A stretch of DNA of 64,000 nt from Hygrocybe punicea (taxonomy: Eukaryota; Basidiomycota; Agaricomycetes; Agaricales; Hygrophoraceae). This document shows positions 1-10,009 of the stretch, in pieces. The first letter of the stretch is position 1; every line of letters begins with the position of its first letter. The stretch spans positions 3,100,001 through 3,164,000 of the forward strand of contig OY744465.1 in NCBI GenBank assembly GCA_963556145.1. Reading direction: 5' to 3'. Made by a program: the position numbers and the translations under genes. The notes under the pieces were generated by a model, which saw only the letters and a program-made list of their open reading frames with translations, was not told the origin of the DNA and ran no database searches.

Positions 1-36
1 TAGGGCATTCATGGCTCCTACACAAGATCAAAAGAC

Positions 37-412
37 TTACTTATAATCAACCTTTACAAGTTCTTCATCACACCTCTCAATATCCCAGAAGTTGAGCACA
101 CTCCCATCTCTTAACTGTATTCTAAAGTCTGTGATGTGACAGTTTTCCCTCAGACGCTGCATGACCGGCAGCAATCTGCTACAAAGGACAATGCCTTCAC
201 TATTGTCTGGCAATAGAGATTGCATCAGTTGCTCTATCTAATCTTGAAAATGAATTGGGTAGTTACTAGGTAATTCCCTTAAGTGTAACCCCAGAGATGA
301 TACGTCATCTGGACACATGTTTTTGCAAATATTGTTCCTCTGAGTATTAACAGCCACCATCACCAATATATATGGCGAGCCTGTAGTGGTTGTCAGCATG
401 GAAAACTCAAGA
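37..412 (-). pseudogene. 3' part of an unknown gene, cut by Hel-B
   Basis: A minus-strand frame enters at 412 and runs to a TAG at 238-240, then continues in the same frame from 237 to a stop at 37-39. Removing the Hel-B copy at 413-1752 joins this frame without a shift to 2034-2111, which reads into CGQCSDILEFSM. The piece contains no domain I recognise; it is neither replicase nor retroelement coding sequence as far as I can see. The internal TAG, between the residues FQD and IEQ, could be a nonsense mutation, or the segment beyond it may not be coding. The gene is certainly disrupted by the insertion. Its 5' portion is missing, because the sequence beyond 2111 is again Hel-B. Confidence 0.45.
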
Positions 413-1752
413 ACTTGTTTAGAGGGCCAATGCTTCGCATGGCATGAACAAGTTCTTCTTTTCCTCTCCTCACTTTCATCATAGCAACCTCTCACCATAG
501 CAATATAAAAAGTAAAAAAAATAAAACTGCATAGCATGTCTCAACCTCCTCTCCCACTGTCATGTCTTCTTTGCTTCATCATGATGCAATATTCTCAGCC
601 AAAAAAGAGAGCAACACAATACATCAACTGTCAAATACAACTGTCTTTAAACAGTATGATAACAATTGACTTACATTTGCTAAACCCTACTTCTCCATAA
701 CTTTGCCACACAACAGATGATAACATGAAGACAGCTGTGCTTGAGTGGACCAATGTTGCATATGACATGAACAAAGTCTTGTTTCTATTATTGAATATTT
801 ATTTGTATATTGAATATTTATTTGTATCATTATTACAAACATCAATAAGTGATTTTGCTTGAAATATATAATTAGTATATAATATATACAGCGATATCAC
901 ATTGAATTATATGTTTTAAGTAAAAATATCATTATATCATCTGAGTTACACTAATTTCTGCTTATATGGCTGATATTTCCATATATAGTAATGGTGGTCA
1001 CATGTGACTATGTCTCCTGTGATCACCTTGAAATTTAGGATATATGGTATAAAATTACCTTATATGGTTAGACTGGTCACATGTGACTATCACCATTGCG
1101 ATCAGCAAAAAATTTGCTATACAATATCAGAAATTGCCTTATATGGTTAGAGTGGTCACATGTGACCCAAAATGACAATATTAGGCAGCAGTTCAATTTT
1201 CAGCTGAATCTGATAAGAATTAAGGCCAGGATAAATATTGTGAATATCATTGTATTTGTGTAATGAATATGATGAGCAGTATGTGATTTAGCATATATTA
1301 TGCCAAATTACCATATATGGTTAGACTGGTCACATGTGACTATTACCATTGCGATCAGCAAAAAAATTGATATATAATATCAAAAAGTACCCTATATGGT
1401 TAGACTGGTCACATGTGACTGTCACACCTTGCCCGAAATGTTTATATTAGTCAGCAGTTCAATTTTCAGCTAATTCTGATAAGAACTGAAGGCAGTATGA
1501 ATATTTTGAATATAATTGGAAGGTAATTTGTCTTGTGTGAGACATCCCATATTTGGATGCTTATGTAAGCCACTCCAAACATGGCCCCGATTTTATGTTA
1601 CATTCCAGCATAAGAAGTAGAATCATATCTCTTGCCCAAAAAAAATTTCTTTATAGGCGATGCAAAAACATTAATGAATTAATTAATTACGAACCTTCAC
1701 TGAACCAGGTCTGATAAAGAACGAGTCTTTTAATAAATTAAAAGAACTCGTA
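413..1752 (-). mobile_element. Hel-B copy 1, non-autonomous Helitron-like element
   Basis: Read on the minus strand the element starts with TACGAGTTCTTTTAAT, the first half of a terminal palindrome closed by ATTAAAAGACTCGT, and ends with GAACAAGTTC-like sequence, a GCCATGCGAAGCATTGGC stem-loop and the terminus ..AAACAAGT at 413. The body is AT-rich and holds five copies of the palindrome GTCACATGTGAC at 997, 1076, 1153, 1329 and 1408. No coding sequence is present. It interrupts a minus-strand reading frame that rejoins in frame when it is removed, with insertion directly 3' of a T and no target duplication. Sequence and size match the other Hel-B copies in the window. The end layout fits the Helitron2/Helentron group; that assignment is from recalled family descriptions. 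Confidence 0.75.
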
Positions 1753-2063
1753 ATATCTGAACACTGACCGCACAGAGCAAGGNNNNNNNNNNNNNNNNNN
1801 NNNNNNNNNNNNNNNNNNNNNNNNNNNNNNNNNNNNNNNNNNNNNNNNNNNNNNNNNNNNNNNNNNNNNNNNNNNNNNNNNNATTCCAGCATAAGAAGTA
1901 GAATCATATCTCTTGCCCAAAAAAAATTTCTTTATAGGCGATGCAAAAACATTAATGAATTAATTAATTACGAACCTTCACTGAACCAGGTCTGATAAAG
2001 AACGAGTCTTTTAATAAATTAAAAGAACTCGTAATATCTGAACACTGACCGCACAGAGCAAGG
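1602..2063. repeat. Exact 181-bp direct duplication flanking the gap
   Basis: Bases 1602-1782 and 1883-2063 are identical over 181 bp and abut the two sides of the N block. Both contain the 5' end of Hel-B copy 1 and about 30 bp of its flank. This is what unmerged overlapping contig ends look like, so the duplication is probably an assembly artefact and not biology. Confidence 0.85.
1783..1882. other. Assembly gap of 100 N
   Basis: A run of exactly 100 N, the usual placeholder length for a gap of unknown size. Because the flanks duplicate each other, the true gap is probably negative (the contigs overlap). Confidence 0.98.
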
Positions 2064-2111
2064 TAGGCCAATCTGGTGCCTGCCGTGTATAACTTGGACG
2101 TGACAGCAGCC
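2034..2111 (-). pseudogene. Internal fragment of the gene at 37-412
   Basis: This 78-bp piece lies between Hel-B copy 1 (its 5' end is duplicated at 1883-2033) and the truncated inverted Hel-B that starts at 2112. Its minus-strand frame is open throughout and joins the frame of 412-240 exactly when Hel-B is excised. It encodes a short stretch with two cysteines (CGQC). Its upstream continuation has been lost at the junction with the truncated Hel-B. Confidence 0.4.
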
Positions 2112-3160
2112 TGAACTGCTGACTAATATAAACATTTCGGGCAAGGTGTGACAGTCACATGTGACCAGTCTAACCATATAGGGTACTTTTTGATATTATA
2201 TATCAATTTTTTTGCTGATCGCAATGGTAATAGTCACATGTGACCAGTCTAACCATATATGGTAATTTGGCATAATATATGCTAAATCACATACTGCTCA
2301 TCATATTCATTACACAAATACAATGATATTCACAATATTTATCCTGGCCTTAATTCTTATCAGATTCAGCTGAAAATTGAACTGCTGCCTAATATTGTCA
2401 TTTTGGGTCACATGTGACCACTCTAACCATATAAGGCAATTTCTGATATTGTATAGCAAATTTTTTGCTGATCGCAATGGTGATAGTCACATGTGACCAG
2501 TCTAACCATATAAGGTAATTTTATACCATATATCCTAAATTTCAAGGTGATCACAGGAGACATAGTCACATGTGACCACCATTACTATATATGGAAATAT
2601 CAGCCATATAAGCAGAAATTAGTGTAACTCAGATGATATAATGATATTTTTACTTAAAACATATAATTCAATGTGATATCGCTGTATATATTATATACTA
2701 ATTATATATTTCAAGCAAAATCACTTATTGATGTTTGTAATAATGATACAAATAAATATTCAATATACAAATAAATATTCAATAATAGAAACAAGACTTT
2801 GTTCATGTCATATGCAACATTGGTCCACTCAAGCACAGCTGTCTTCATGTTATCATCTGTTGTGTGGCAAAGTTATGGAGAAGTAGGGTTTAGCAAATGT
2901 AAGTCAATTGTTATCATACTGTTTAAAGACAGTTGTATTTGACAGTTGATGTATTGTGTTGCTCTCTTTTTTGGCTGAGAATATTGCATCATGATGAAGC
3001 AAAGAAGACATGACAGTGGGAGAGGAGGTTGAGACATGCTATGCAGTTTTATTTTTTTTACTTTTTATATTGCTATGGTGAGAGGTTGCTATGATGAAAG
3101 TGAGGAGAGGAAAAGAAAAACTCGTTCATGCCATGCGAAGCATTGGCCCTCTAAACAAGT
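2112..3160 (+). mobile_element. Hel-B copy, 5'-truncated, inverted relative to copy 1
   Basis: From 2112 the sequence is the near-perfect reverse complement of 413-1461. It ends with the standard 3' end: AACTCGTTCATGCC, a stem-loop GCCATGCGAAGCATTGGC and ..CTAAACAAGT at 3160. The first roughly 290 bp of the element, including the terminal palindrome, are missing. Together with copy 1 it forms a palindrome of about 1.05 kb per arm. At its right edge the element introduces a stop into the minus-strand gene that follows. Confidence 0.75.
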
Positions 3161-3831
3161 TTTTGGAGGAGTGTGTAGAGAAGGCGTGTCTCATCGTCAT
3201 TCTTGAGCAGGCCTAGCTTTGTGACAAAGTGCCGGGTCTCCTTTGGAGCACCTCTGGGATCAGTTGTGACCTGCCAGGTAAGCCGTCGGCGCTCAACACG
3301 CTTGGCCCTAGGAGCTGCAGCTGCAGGTGCATCGGACTCTGCATCATCCTCCAGTGCATTGTCGTCATTGGGCTGGGGGCCAGGAGTAGGAGTGCCAGTG
3401 GTGAATGGGGTGAGGGACGATGGGGCTGAACTCCCACAGCGTTGGGATAGAGGAACGACCAAGTCAGAGTCACCGCCTTGCTCTGCCCCTGTAGGACCAA
3501 GCATGCAAATGAGGGGTGCCTCTAATCCACTCTGAAGCAGACTGCTACTTTCTCCTCTGCGTCGCCTAGTATCATTTCTGGCTGCCCTGACTTTTGCTGT
3601 CTTAGCTGCATGCTTGGCCTTGGTTTTATTTCTGCTTCTAGGAGTGGCTGATTCAGTGATATAGGGAACAGTAGGCGATGACAGCTGGTGGTTGAGAGAG
3701 CTACACAAGTCCACAGCAGCAGGAAAGTCTGTTGTTAATGCTCCATGTTTCTTGGCGATATCAAGGAGACGTTGGATGTCAGCAAGAAGTGAGGGGCAGA
3801 GGTTGTAGGGGATGCTAAACTGTGAGTCCAT
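3161..3831 (-). pseudogene. Unknown acidic/low-complexity protein, 3'-truncated by Hel-B
   Basis: A minus-strand frame is open from the ATG at 3831 (MDSQFSIPY) to 3161, about 223 residues, and then runs into the end of Hel-B, which supplies a stop after two codons. The frame is open further upstream to 3987, but the residues before 3831 look like leader sequence. The protein has a basic stretch around residues 75-105 (repeated RSRNKTKAKHAAKTAKVRAA), a Pro/Thr/Gly-rich middle, an acidic DDNALEDDAESD run and a conserved-looking C-terminal RRRLTWQVTTDPRG. This composition suggests a disordered nuclear protein, but no family is recognised. It is truncated, so it is probably not functional. Confidence 0.4.
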
Positions 3832-4009
3832 TGTAGATAGGATGAGCTGGGTAGAGGAGGGCCGTTGGAGCTGGTAAAGGGGTTTGAGCTGTGAAGCAGT
3901 CGTTCGAGCTCCATTTCCCCTATTTTTCCAGTTAATGCACAGTAAAGAGGACCAATATATTTCGCTATGCAATACATGATGGTACAACTACTATTTCTAC
4001 CATTGTAGC

Positions 4010-4425
4010 TGATGCCACCCACGGTTGTTGCTGCCTCTGTGCTACTAGTGATGGTGGTGGTGTTGCCGTTGTGTTACTGCTGCCCCCACCACTGCCGCTA
4101 ATGGTGGTGATGCCACTGCCGATGCAGGACACTGCTGTTGGTGCCGCCACTGCTGCTGTGTTGCTGGTGCTGGTGATGGTGCCGCTGTTGCCGTCGCTGG
4201 TGGTCATGGCGCGATGGTGGTGCTGCCCCTGCCGCCGTGCTGGTGGTGGTGCTGCCACTGCCATGCTGTTGCTGCTGCAGCTGTTGCATCCCTACCCTCC
4301 TGCTGGTGCTGCTACTGAAGTCCCAACAGCCGCCGGTGGTGCTGACGCTGGGTCCCTGCCACGGCCACTTGTCGCTGGGATTGCAGTTGGAACCTGTGTG
4401 TTGTTGCTGCCATTTCGTTAGCACT
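4010..4425. repeat. Triplet-rich low-complexity tract
   Basis: The tract is dominated by degenerate CTG, TGG, CCG and GTG triplets (gttgctgctg, gatggtggtgg, tgctgccccc). Open frames occur on both strands only because of the three-base period; their products are homopolymer-like. A similar tract lies at 40,560-40,960 inside the large Hel-A-ended unit. Confidence 0.7.
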
Positions 4426-4479
4426 GTCTCTCCTGAAATTGCGCTATAGCTCACAAGTCTTCCCACGCCGGATACGCGC

Positions 4480-5060
4480 GCTTGTGGCTGAAAAACATTG
4501 CGCAAAAGACGGGAACACGAGACTTCGAGACCCCTCGACTTCTCGTTTCCCTGAACGAGGTGCGGGGGGTCAATAGCGGCCGGGGGTGGTTGAAAATGGC
4601 ATGGGAGGAGCGGTCTTGGCTGTTGAACAAGTGGAGGGGGTGGGTATTGCGCAAAAGTTGGGAACACGAGACTTCGAGACCCCCCGACTTCTCGTTTCCG
4701 TTGTGAATGAGGTGTGAACGAGGTGCGGTGGGTCGATAGGAGCCGGGGGTGGTCGAAAATGGGCAGGAAGGGGCATCCTTGGTGTGAACAAGTCGGGCTG
4801 GTGGTGGGAACACCGCGCGCTGGGACTGACCCATCCTTTCAATGAAAACAGGGTGGGGTGTACACGAGCCGTGGGTGGTCGAAAACGGACGGGGCGTCCT
4901 GGTGGATGAAAAAGGGGGGGGTCGTTGGGCAGACAGCTGGAACACGAGGGCCTCAGATGCCCCCATTCGTGTGTAGACTGGCCGGGGGTGGTCGCAAACG
5001 GCCAGGGACTGGGTGTCCTGGTGGTAGAAAAGGGGAGACTTTAGTTCTGCGAGGCGGGAT
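4480..5060 (-). repeat. GC-rich minisatellite remnant, Hel-A type
   Basis: Three to four diverged units of about 150 bp contain the recurring blocks GACCCCCCGACTTCTCGTTT, CGAGGTGCGGGGGGT, GCCGGGGGTGGTCGAAAA and GTCCTGGTGGTAGAAAAAGG. These are the blocks of the minisatellite inside the Hel-A copies, in the same orientation as in Hel-A copy 1. No Hel-A terminus is visible next to it, so this looks like an old remnant. Confidence 0.65.
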
Positions 5061-5606
5061 CGCGAGAACCTGCGAAATACATACTTATATGTGCATCCCA
5101 CTGGTAGATTGTGGGGCGTGGTTGAAGTCAACTCGCTGAGGCGCTGAATAAGCACAAATTCGAACTTTCTGGCGTATTTAATAAATATTTTATTCCCCAG
5201 ATACGACCACATGCAATAAATTTAATATGTCTCTGAGGTTATTGCATGTCTGGTAGTTGAAATATATGTTGGATCCTCCTGGTCCTAAGAGGAACATTGT
5301 CAGGGATGTCCAGAAGAGTATTTGGAGCATTTTCCCAGGTCTTTGTGGGCATTGAGTCTTGTGATATTCCTCAGAAATTGCAGAAAATGCCATTAAATAG
5401 GATTTCGGAGACATTTCTTGCCTAATAAAATACAGGCCTACATCAGCATTGATATAGTGGAAAGTGGAACCACATTTTAGCCCAATCATTCATCTGATGC
5501 TCACCAAGCACCATTATTTAACATGCCCTGCCTATGTTATTCATTCAGTCGGAGATTCAACTTTGCAGTAATGAACGTGATAAGGGTGCAGTACATCCTC
5601 TTCTGT
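5061..5606. other. Stretch without a recognisable gene
   Basis: Bases 5070-5180 resemble, at low identity, the short hairpin repeat seen at 24,464-24,600 and 36,290-36,385. A minus-strand frame at 5190-5489 (99 codons) has no recognisable domain and looks like chance or a degraded fragment. Nothing else is supported. Confidence 0.4.
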
Positions 5607-6770
5607 TATGAGTTCTTTTAATTTATTAAAAGACTCGTTCTTTATCAGACCTGGTTCAGTGAGGGTTCGTAATTAATTAATAAAGTTGATCGCCTATAGA
5701 CAGAATTTTTTTGTGCAAGAGATATGATTCTACTTCTAATACTGGAAAATAAGATGCAGTTGGGGCCATGTGTGGACAAGCTTACATAAGCATCCAAATA
5801 TGGGTTGTCTCAGAAAATACAAACTACCTTCTAATTATATTCAAAATATTCATACTGACTTCATTTCTTCTCAGAATCAGCTGAAATTTGAACTGCTGAC
5901 TAAGATAACCATTTCGGGCAAGGTGTGACAGTCACATGTGACCACTCTAACCATATAAGGCAATTTCTGATATTGTATAGCAAATTTTTTACTGATCGCA
6001 ATGGTGACAGTCACATGTGACCAGTCTAACTATATAAGGCAATTTTACACTATATATCCTAAATTTTAAGCTGATCACATGAGTCACAGTCACATGTGAC
6101 CACTATTACTATATATGGAAATATCAGCCATATAAGCAGAAATGAGCTTATTTCTGATTATCCACTATTATTTTTACTTCAAACATACAATTCAATGTGA
6201 TATCGCACATTATCTTATATGTTAATTATATATTAATCACTTATTAATGTGAGTAACAATCGTACAAATAAAATGAAAGAAAACAGACTTGTTTATGCTA
6301 TGTGCAATATTAGCCCACTTAACAAGTACAGTAGTCTTCATATTGATGACTCATCTGTTGTACAGCATTCAAGGTCATGGAGAAGTAGGGTTGAGAAAAT
6401 ATAAGTCAATTGTTATTATACTATTTAGGAGATGGTTATGTTTGGCAGTTGACCTGTTGCTCCTTGAACATTTCTTTTATGGCTGAGACTATTACAAGAT
6501 GATACAGCACAGCAGACATAACAGTAAGTGAGGAGGTTGATGAAGACTGAAGACTCACTAGGCAGTTTTATTTTGTCTACTTTTTATGTTGCTGAGGTGT
6601 GAGGTGGACTCATTAGAACAATTTGCAATATACAATATATGCTATATGTCTCATACTATATGTAAAATGCTTTATGCAACTTAATCTTATTGCTCACTTC
6701 ATCATGGAAGTCGGAAGGGGGAAAAAAGAACTCGTTCATGCCATGCGTAGCACTGGCCCACTAAACAAGT
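5607..6770 (+). mobile_element. Hel-B copy 2, complete
   Basis: The element starts TATGAGTTCTTTTAAT with the palindrome closed by ATTAAAAGACTCGT, continues with the conserved TTTATCAGACCTGGTTCAGT and the GTCACATGTGAC-containing body, and ends with AAGAACTCGTTCATGCC, the stem-loop GCCATGCGTAGCACTGGC and ..CTAAACAAGT at 6770. It is 1164 bp long and non-coding. The first bases show one change (TATGAG for TACGAG). It sits 77 bp upstream of the replicase start at 6848, so it may have landed in the leader or promoter of Helitron C. Confidence 0.75.
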
Positions 6771-6847
6771 CTTCTCTCTCCTGCAGAGTGACTCCTTTTA
6801 TATATCTATCATTGGGATTTCGTCTTTCGTCTTGACGCACATCAGAA

Positions 6848-7770
6848 ATGGCAAGAATCAAGTTTGGCATTTTCTTTCCAGGTATTGTGTTGTTTGTCAC
6901 TCTCTTCTTGACTTTGCATGGCAGAGCCTGGAGGTTTGGGAGGCATAGGAGGTTAGAATTCCTAAGGTCGTTTATCTGTATACTAACATCTCTAACTACT
7001 TGTTTCCATTATCAGCACCATCCTGAAGGAGATTGCAATAAGTTGTGATTGGGTTGTATCGACAAATGTACTTCCACTATCTGGTAAGCCAAACTCTCAA
7101 CTATCCTTTATTGATGGGAAATCTCTTGTTATTATAGATCATAGTGAAATGTTCTGTGTTACAACCCGTTTGTGGGTTCCCTGCTTGAGGGATGTTGACT
7201 TATATGATGTTACTCTTTGCCGCTTTGATGATAAAACAATCTGCAATACTGAGCATGGTTGTTTCCAAACTCATTTGCCATCACAATATAAGTTGAACAT
7301 TTCCAACAAACCTACCTTCTTGAATGACAGGTATCATACAATCACAGATGGTACTACCATGCCAAAACACATATGTCTGTTACTGTCTCTACTTTTTGTG
7401 AGAAATTTATTGAGAAGACATGACTACCTGGTCTTGCAGCATCATGTATGGCATTGGATAAATTTGTTTCCTTTGGGTAAAAGATCTTGTGAATATCCCA
7501 GCTTGACAGATGATGAGTATCACATTGGAGGTGGGGTTTCTGAACTATTTTATTTGGCTCAATTACAACCCTATCTATTGAAAGATCATATGATGTTCAC
7601 ACCTTCTGCAGATGTGATGTATAAATTTGAAGGTCACCATATTGGAAACAAACAAATTGAGAAAAACTTGGTAGACACAGATACTTTGCTTTGTGATGTA
7701 CCTTTGGGTAAAATTATAAACAATTTGACTATAACAAGTCTGAAATTGATTGCTGCAGTTCATGGAATTT
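6848..7770 (+). pseudogene. Helitron C replicase, 5' part (exons 1-2)
   Basis: Exon 1 (6848-6966) starts with ATG and encodes a hydrophobic N-terminus (FGIFFPGIVLFVTLFLTL) followed by a basic tail, like a signal peptide or anchor. A 49-bp intron with GTCG..CAG joins it in frame to exon 2, which stays open to 7770. Near its end exon 2 encodes NNLTITSLKLIAAVHGI, which aligns with PKLTIANLKVIAAHHSI in the second replicase at 53,447. At 7770 the frame is cut by Hel-A copy 1. Excision joins 7770 to 11716 with a restored tyrosine codon and no frame change. The first exon is inferred from splice signals only; its role in a DNA replication protein is unclear. The piece is part of one gene with 11716-18524. 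Confidence 0.65.
6967..7015 (+). other. Predicted intron in the Helitron C replicase
   Basis: A 49-bp GT..CAG segment with a CTAAC branch-like motif keeps the frame between exon 1 and exon 2. Without removal the frame stops at 7046-7048. Fungal introns of this size are typical, although the donor GTCGTT is not canonical. Confidence 0.5.
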
Positions 7771-8199
7771 ACTTGGGGAAGTGGGCCATCGCAAGCGTGG
7801 CATGAACGAGTTCTTCTTGGTTCTATTCAATCATTTGATGTCCATTATTTATTCTACATAATCTGCAGTTGTAATGTATAACAAGAATAATCATAGTATA
7901 TGTGAACATTGTTGGAATTTGGAATCATACATTCTATGTTATCCTGTTCTGTTAGTAACAATGTACTACTTGTCCTCAGTTGGGGCCTTTGATCAAGGGA
8001 CTACTAATCTCTTGGACAATATTATTTACACTTGTTCTTGCCATAGTTGTATATCAACAGTCATCCAACATTGGAGTGGACTGAATGTCAGTTATACAAC
8101 AGTTTATCCTGGCATTTACCACTACCACTGTTACCATTACTTATCAGTGCTCGGTCAATAAGTAACAATAAGAACTTAAGTGTTTGACATCATGTAATG

Positions 8200-8668
8200 T
8201 ATGGCCAGTCAGGGGTACACCCGCAGTGCTCTGGGGCTGTACTCGGACCCGTACCTGTCACAGGTACGTACCCGAGGCCAAAAGTACGGGTATGGCACGG
8301 GTTTTGCAGGGGTACAGGAAGAAACATGCAAAATACCCCATTTTTACCTGTTTTTGGTGGTTTTTATGGTTATTGTGGACGGAATACTGGTCGGATCCCT
8401 TTAGTGTAAAGGAGCACAATGTTCAGAATACTGTGGGGAGTGTTGAGAGCATTTTTACATATTTTTACAAGCAATGATTCTCATTATATCCCTCAAAAAT
8501 AGCGAAAAATACCCCAAAAATTGAGTTTTTGATGTTTCTTCTCCCAAAAAAAATACAGCCCATACCCGCGTGAGTACTGCGGGTATTCTGAGGCTGGACT
8601 CGTACCCTTAACCCGTGGTACCCGTACTCTTAACCCCTGGGGGTATTGCATACCCTTGACCTGCCCTA
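8200..8668. mobile_element. hAT-like MITE with 8-bp target duplication
   Basis: Compared with Hel-A copies 2 and 3, copy 1 has 469 extra bases here, flanked by ATGTAATG at 8192-8199 and 8669-8676. The insert has imperfect terminal inverted repeats TATGGCCAGTCAGGGGTAC and TAGGGCAGGTCAAGGGTAT. An 8-bp duplication with short TIRs indicates a hAT-superfamily non-autonomous element. No transposase is encoded. Confidence 0.85.
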
Positions 8669-8831
8669 ATGTAATGTATTTATAACATTCCTATATTTAA
8701 TGGCCCACTTTCCCACCCTGAAGATTGCCTTCAATTTTGATGTCCAATATGAATTTACAATGGTGAAAATTTTGAATGTCCCACTTTCCCACCCAATAGT
8801 CCTCAATTATATTAAATTACTGGTTTTGAGC

Positions 8832-9275
8832 TAGGGTATAACATGGGTTTGGGCACTTACGTACAGAACAAAATATCCATATTGTTGGAATAACATGGAC
8901 TTTTGGTGGGTAATTGGTCTTGAAAATTCTTGGCAAACCTATGTCCATCATTCCCATCATTATCCACACTGTATACAATAGATAAAACCCATAAAATATT
9001 GCATATAGACCCAAATGAAAAATTCACCCCCTGCCATGTCCGCGTTTTTGCATACATTATACCCATGGGTTTAAACCCGTGAAACCCGTTGCATTGTGTG
9101 CACAATAGTGCCTTTTATCATGCACAATTATATTCAACACTTTGCAGCCATCTTATTTAACATAAAACGCACTTTTTCTCCCTATACCGCAAAGTGAATA
9201 CATGTAAATTGAGTCTATAAACTTCAAAACAAATTGCAGGATAAAAAACCCGTGGGTTACCCATGTTATACCCTA
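8832..9275. mobile_element. Second hAT-like MITE with 8-bp target duplication
   Basis: This 444-bp insert is absent from Hel-A copies 2 and 3 and is flanked by TTTTGAGC at 8824-8831 and 9276-9283. Its ends are perfect inverted repeats TAGGGTATAACATGGGT. It interrupts the last codons of the protease fragment on the minus strand. The 8-bp duplication again points to the hAT superfamily; the family is different from the MITE at 8200. Confidence 0.88.
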
Positions 9276-9556
9276 TTTTGAGCATAAACTGCTAGCACAA
9301 GAATTTTATTTTCATATCTTTTAAAACCATCATCTGACATGATACCAATATGACCATCTTGCTTACATGTTGCTCCAGTTGTCATACCATCATGATACCA
9401 AATTGTGCCATCTTCTGATATGAATTGAGATGTAGAGTGATATCCTCCAACATATACAATACCTCTTAGATACAAATTTACTGACTTGTCATTTACATTT
9501 ACAGTTATTTGATGGCTGGTAATCATGTTTATGTTGGGATATTCTAATACCAGCAA
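9276..9556 (-). pseudogene. USP-like protease C-terminal fragment in Hel-A copy 1
   Basis: The minus-strand frame encodes LYLRGIVYVGGYHSTSQF and IWYHDGM, which align with LRGLLYFGNFHFTSR and VWYHDGM at the C-terminus of the Helitron C replicase. These are the His-box and nearby Asp of a ubiquitin-specific-protease-like fold. The frame ends with YAQN, and the MITE target site at 9276-9283 replaces its stop. The fragment has no catalytic Cys box, so it cannot be an active protease alone. Confidence 0.6.
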
Positions 9557-9661
9557 CTCAGGTGTTTTGTATAGTATATGATACGGATAATTGAAACATT
9601 ACATAGTGGACCGAGCCGTGTACCATGTAAACAAGGCCACCGGAGATTTCTGGTGCTTCAA

Positions 9662-9907
9662 TCAATGGTCAGATAAACCAACCCGTCTTTGTGAAGAAAT
9701 CACATATACAATGATGCATTGGCATTCACATTGGCCTGTCATGCAACACAAGTTAAATGAATGGTCAGAATGTGTCACTGACAACAAGAAAGGAACCGTA
9801 AAACAGACATGAGAACTGTTGAGACCAGAGGGAATGGGGAACAGCAGGAGTAGTAGGAACACAACACAGTAGAATAGCATGTTATGCACTAGCAGATGAT
9901 GTGTCAC
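9662..9907 (-). CDS. Small signal-peptide-like frame of Hel-A copy 1
   Basis: An 81-codon minus-strand frame contains an internal methionine followed by LFYCVVFLLLLLFPIPSG, a strong hydrophobic stretch. The same frame is preserved in Hel-A copies 2 and 3 and its beginning recurs at 63,172. The replicases C and E also begin with hydrophobic segments, so I infer this is a relic of a replicase first exon. Expression is unknown. Confidence 0.4.
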   Translation of the reverse strand: MTHHLLVHNMLFYCVVFLLLLLFPIPSGLNSSHVCFTVPFLLSVTHSDHSFNLCCMTGQCECQCIIVYVISSQRRVGLSDH

Positions 9908-10009
9908 AAGTGTAGCATTTAAGATTTCAAAGATAAATTTGGAAATTGATTATATAATATTTAATTTCTATTTAATAATTAAATATAAGTAAATATATGA
10001 GTCAAAAAT

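Noticed and set aside
1683..1920. Frames spanning the N block
   Set aside because: They read through unknown bases and through the Hel-B terminal palindrome.
4071..4667. Open frames in the triplet tracts at 4.0-4.7 kb and 40.5-41.0 kb as genes
   Set aside because: Frames are open on both strands and in several phases because of the three-base period; the products are Leu/Cys/Ala/Gln runs.
8184..8477. Frames at 8184-8477 as coding
   Set aside because: They lie inside a hAT-like MITE defined by its target duplication and are absent from the other Hel-A copies.
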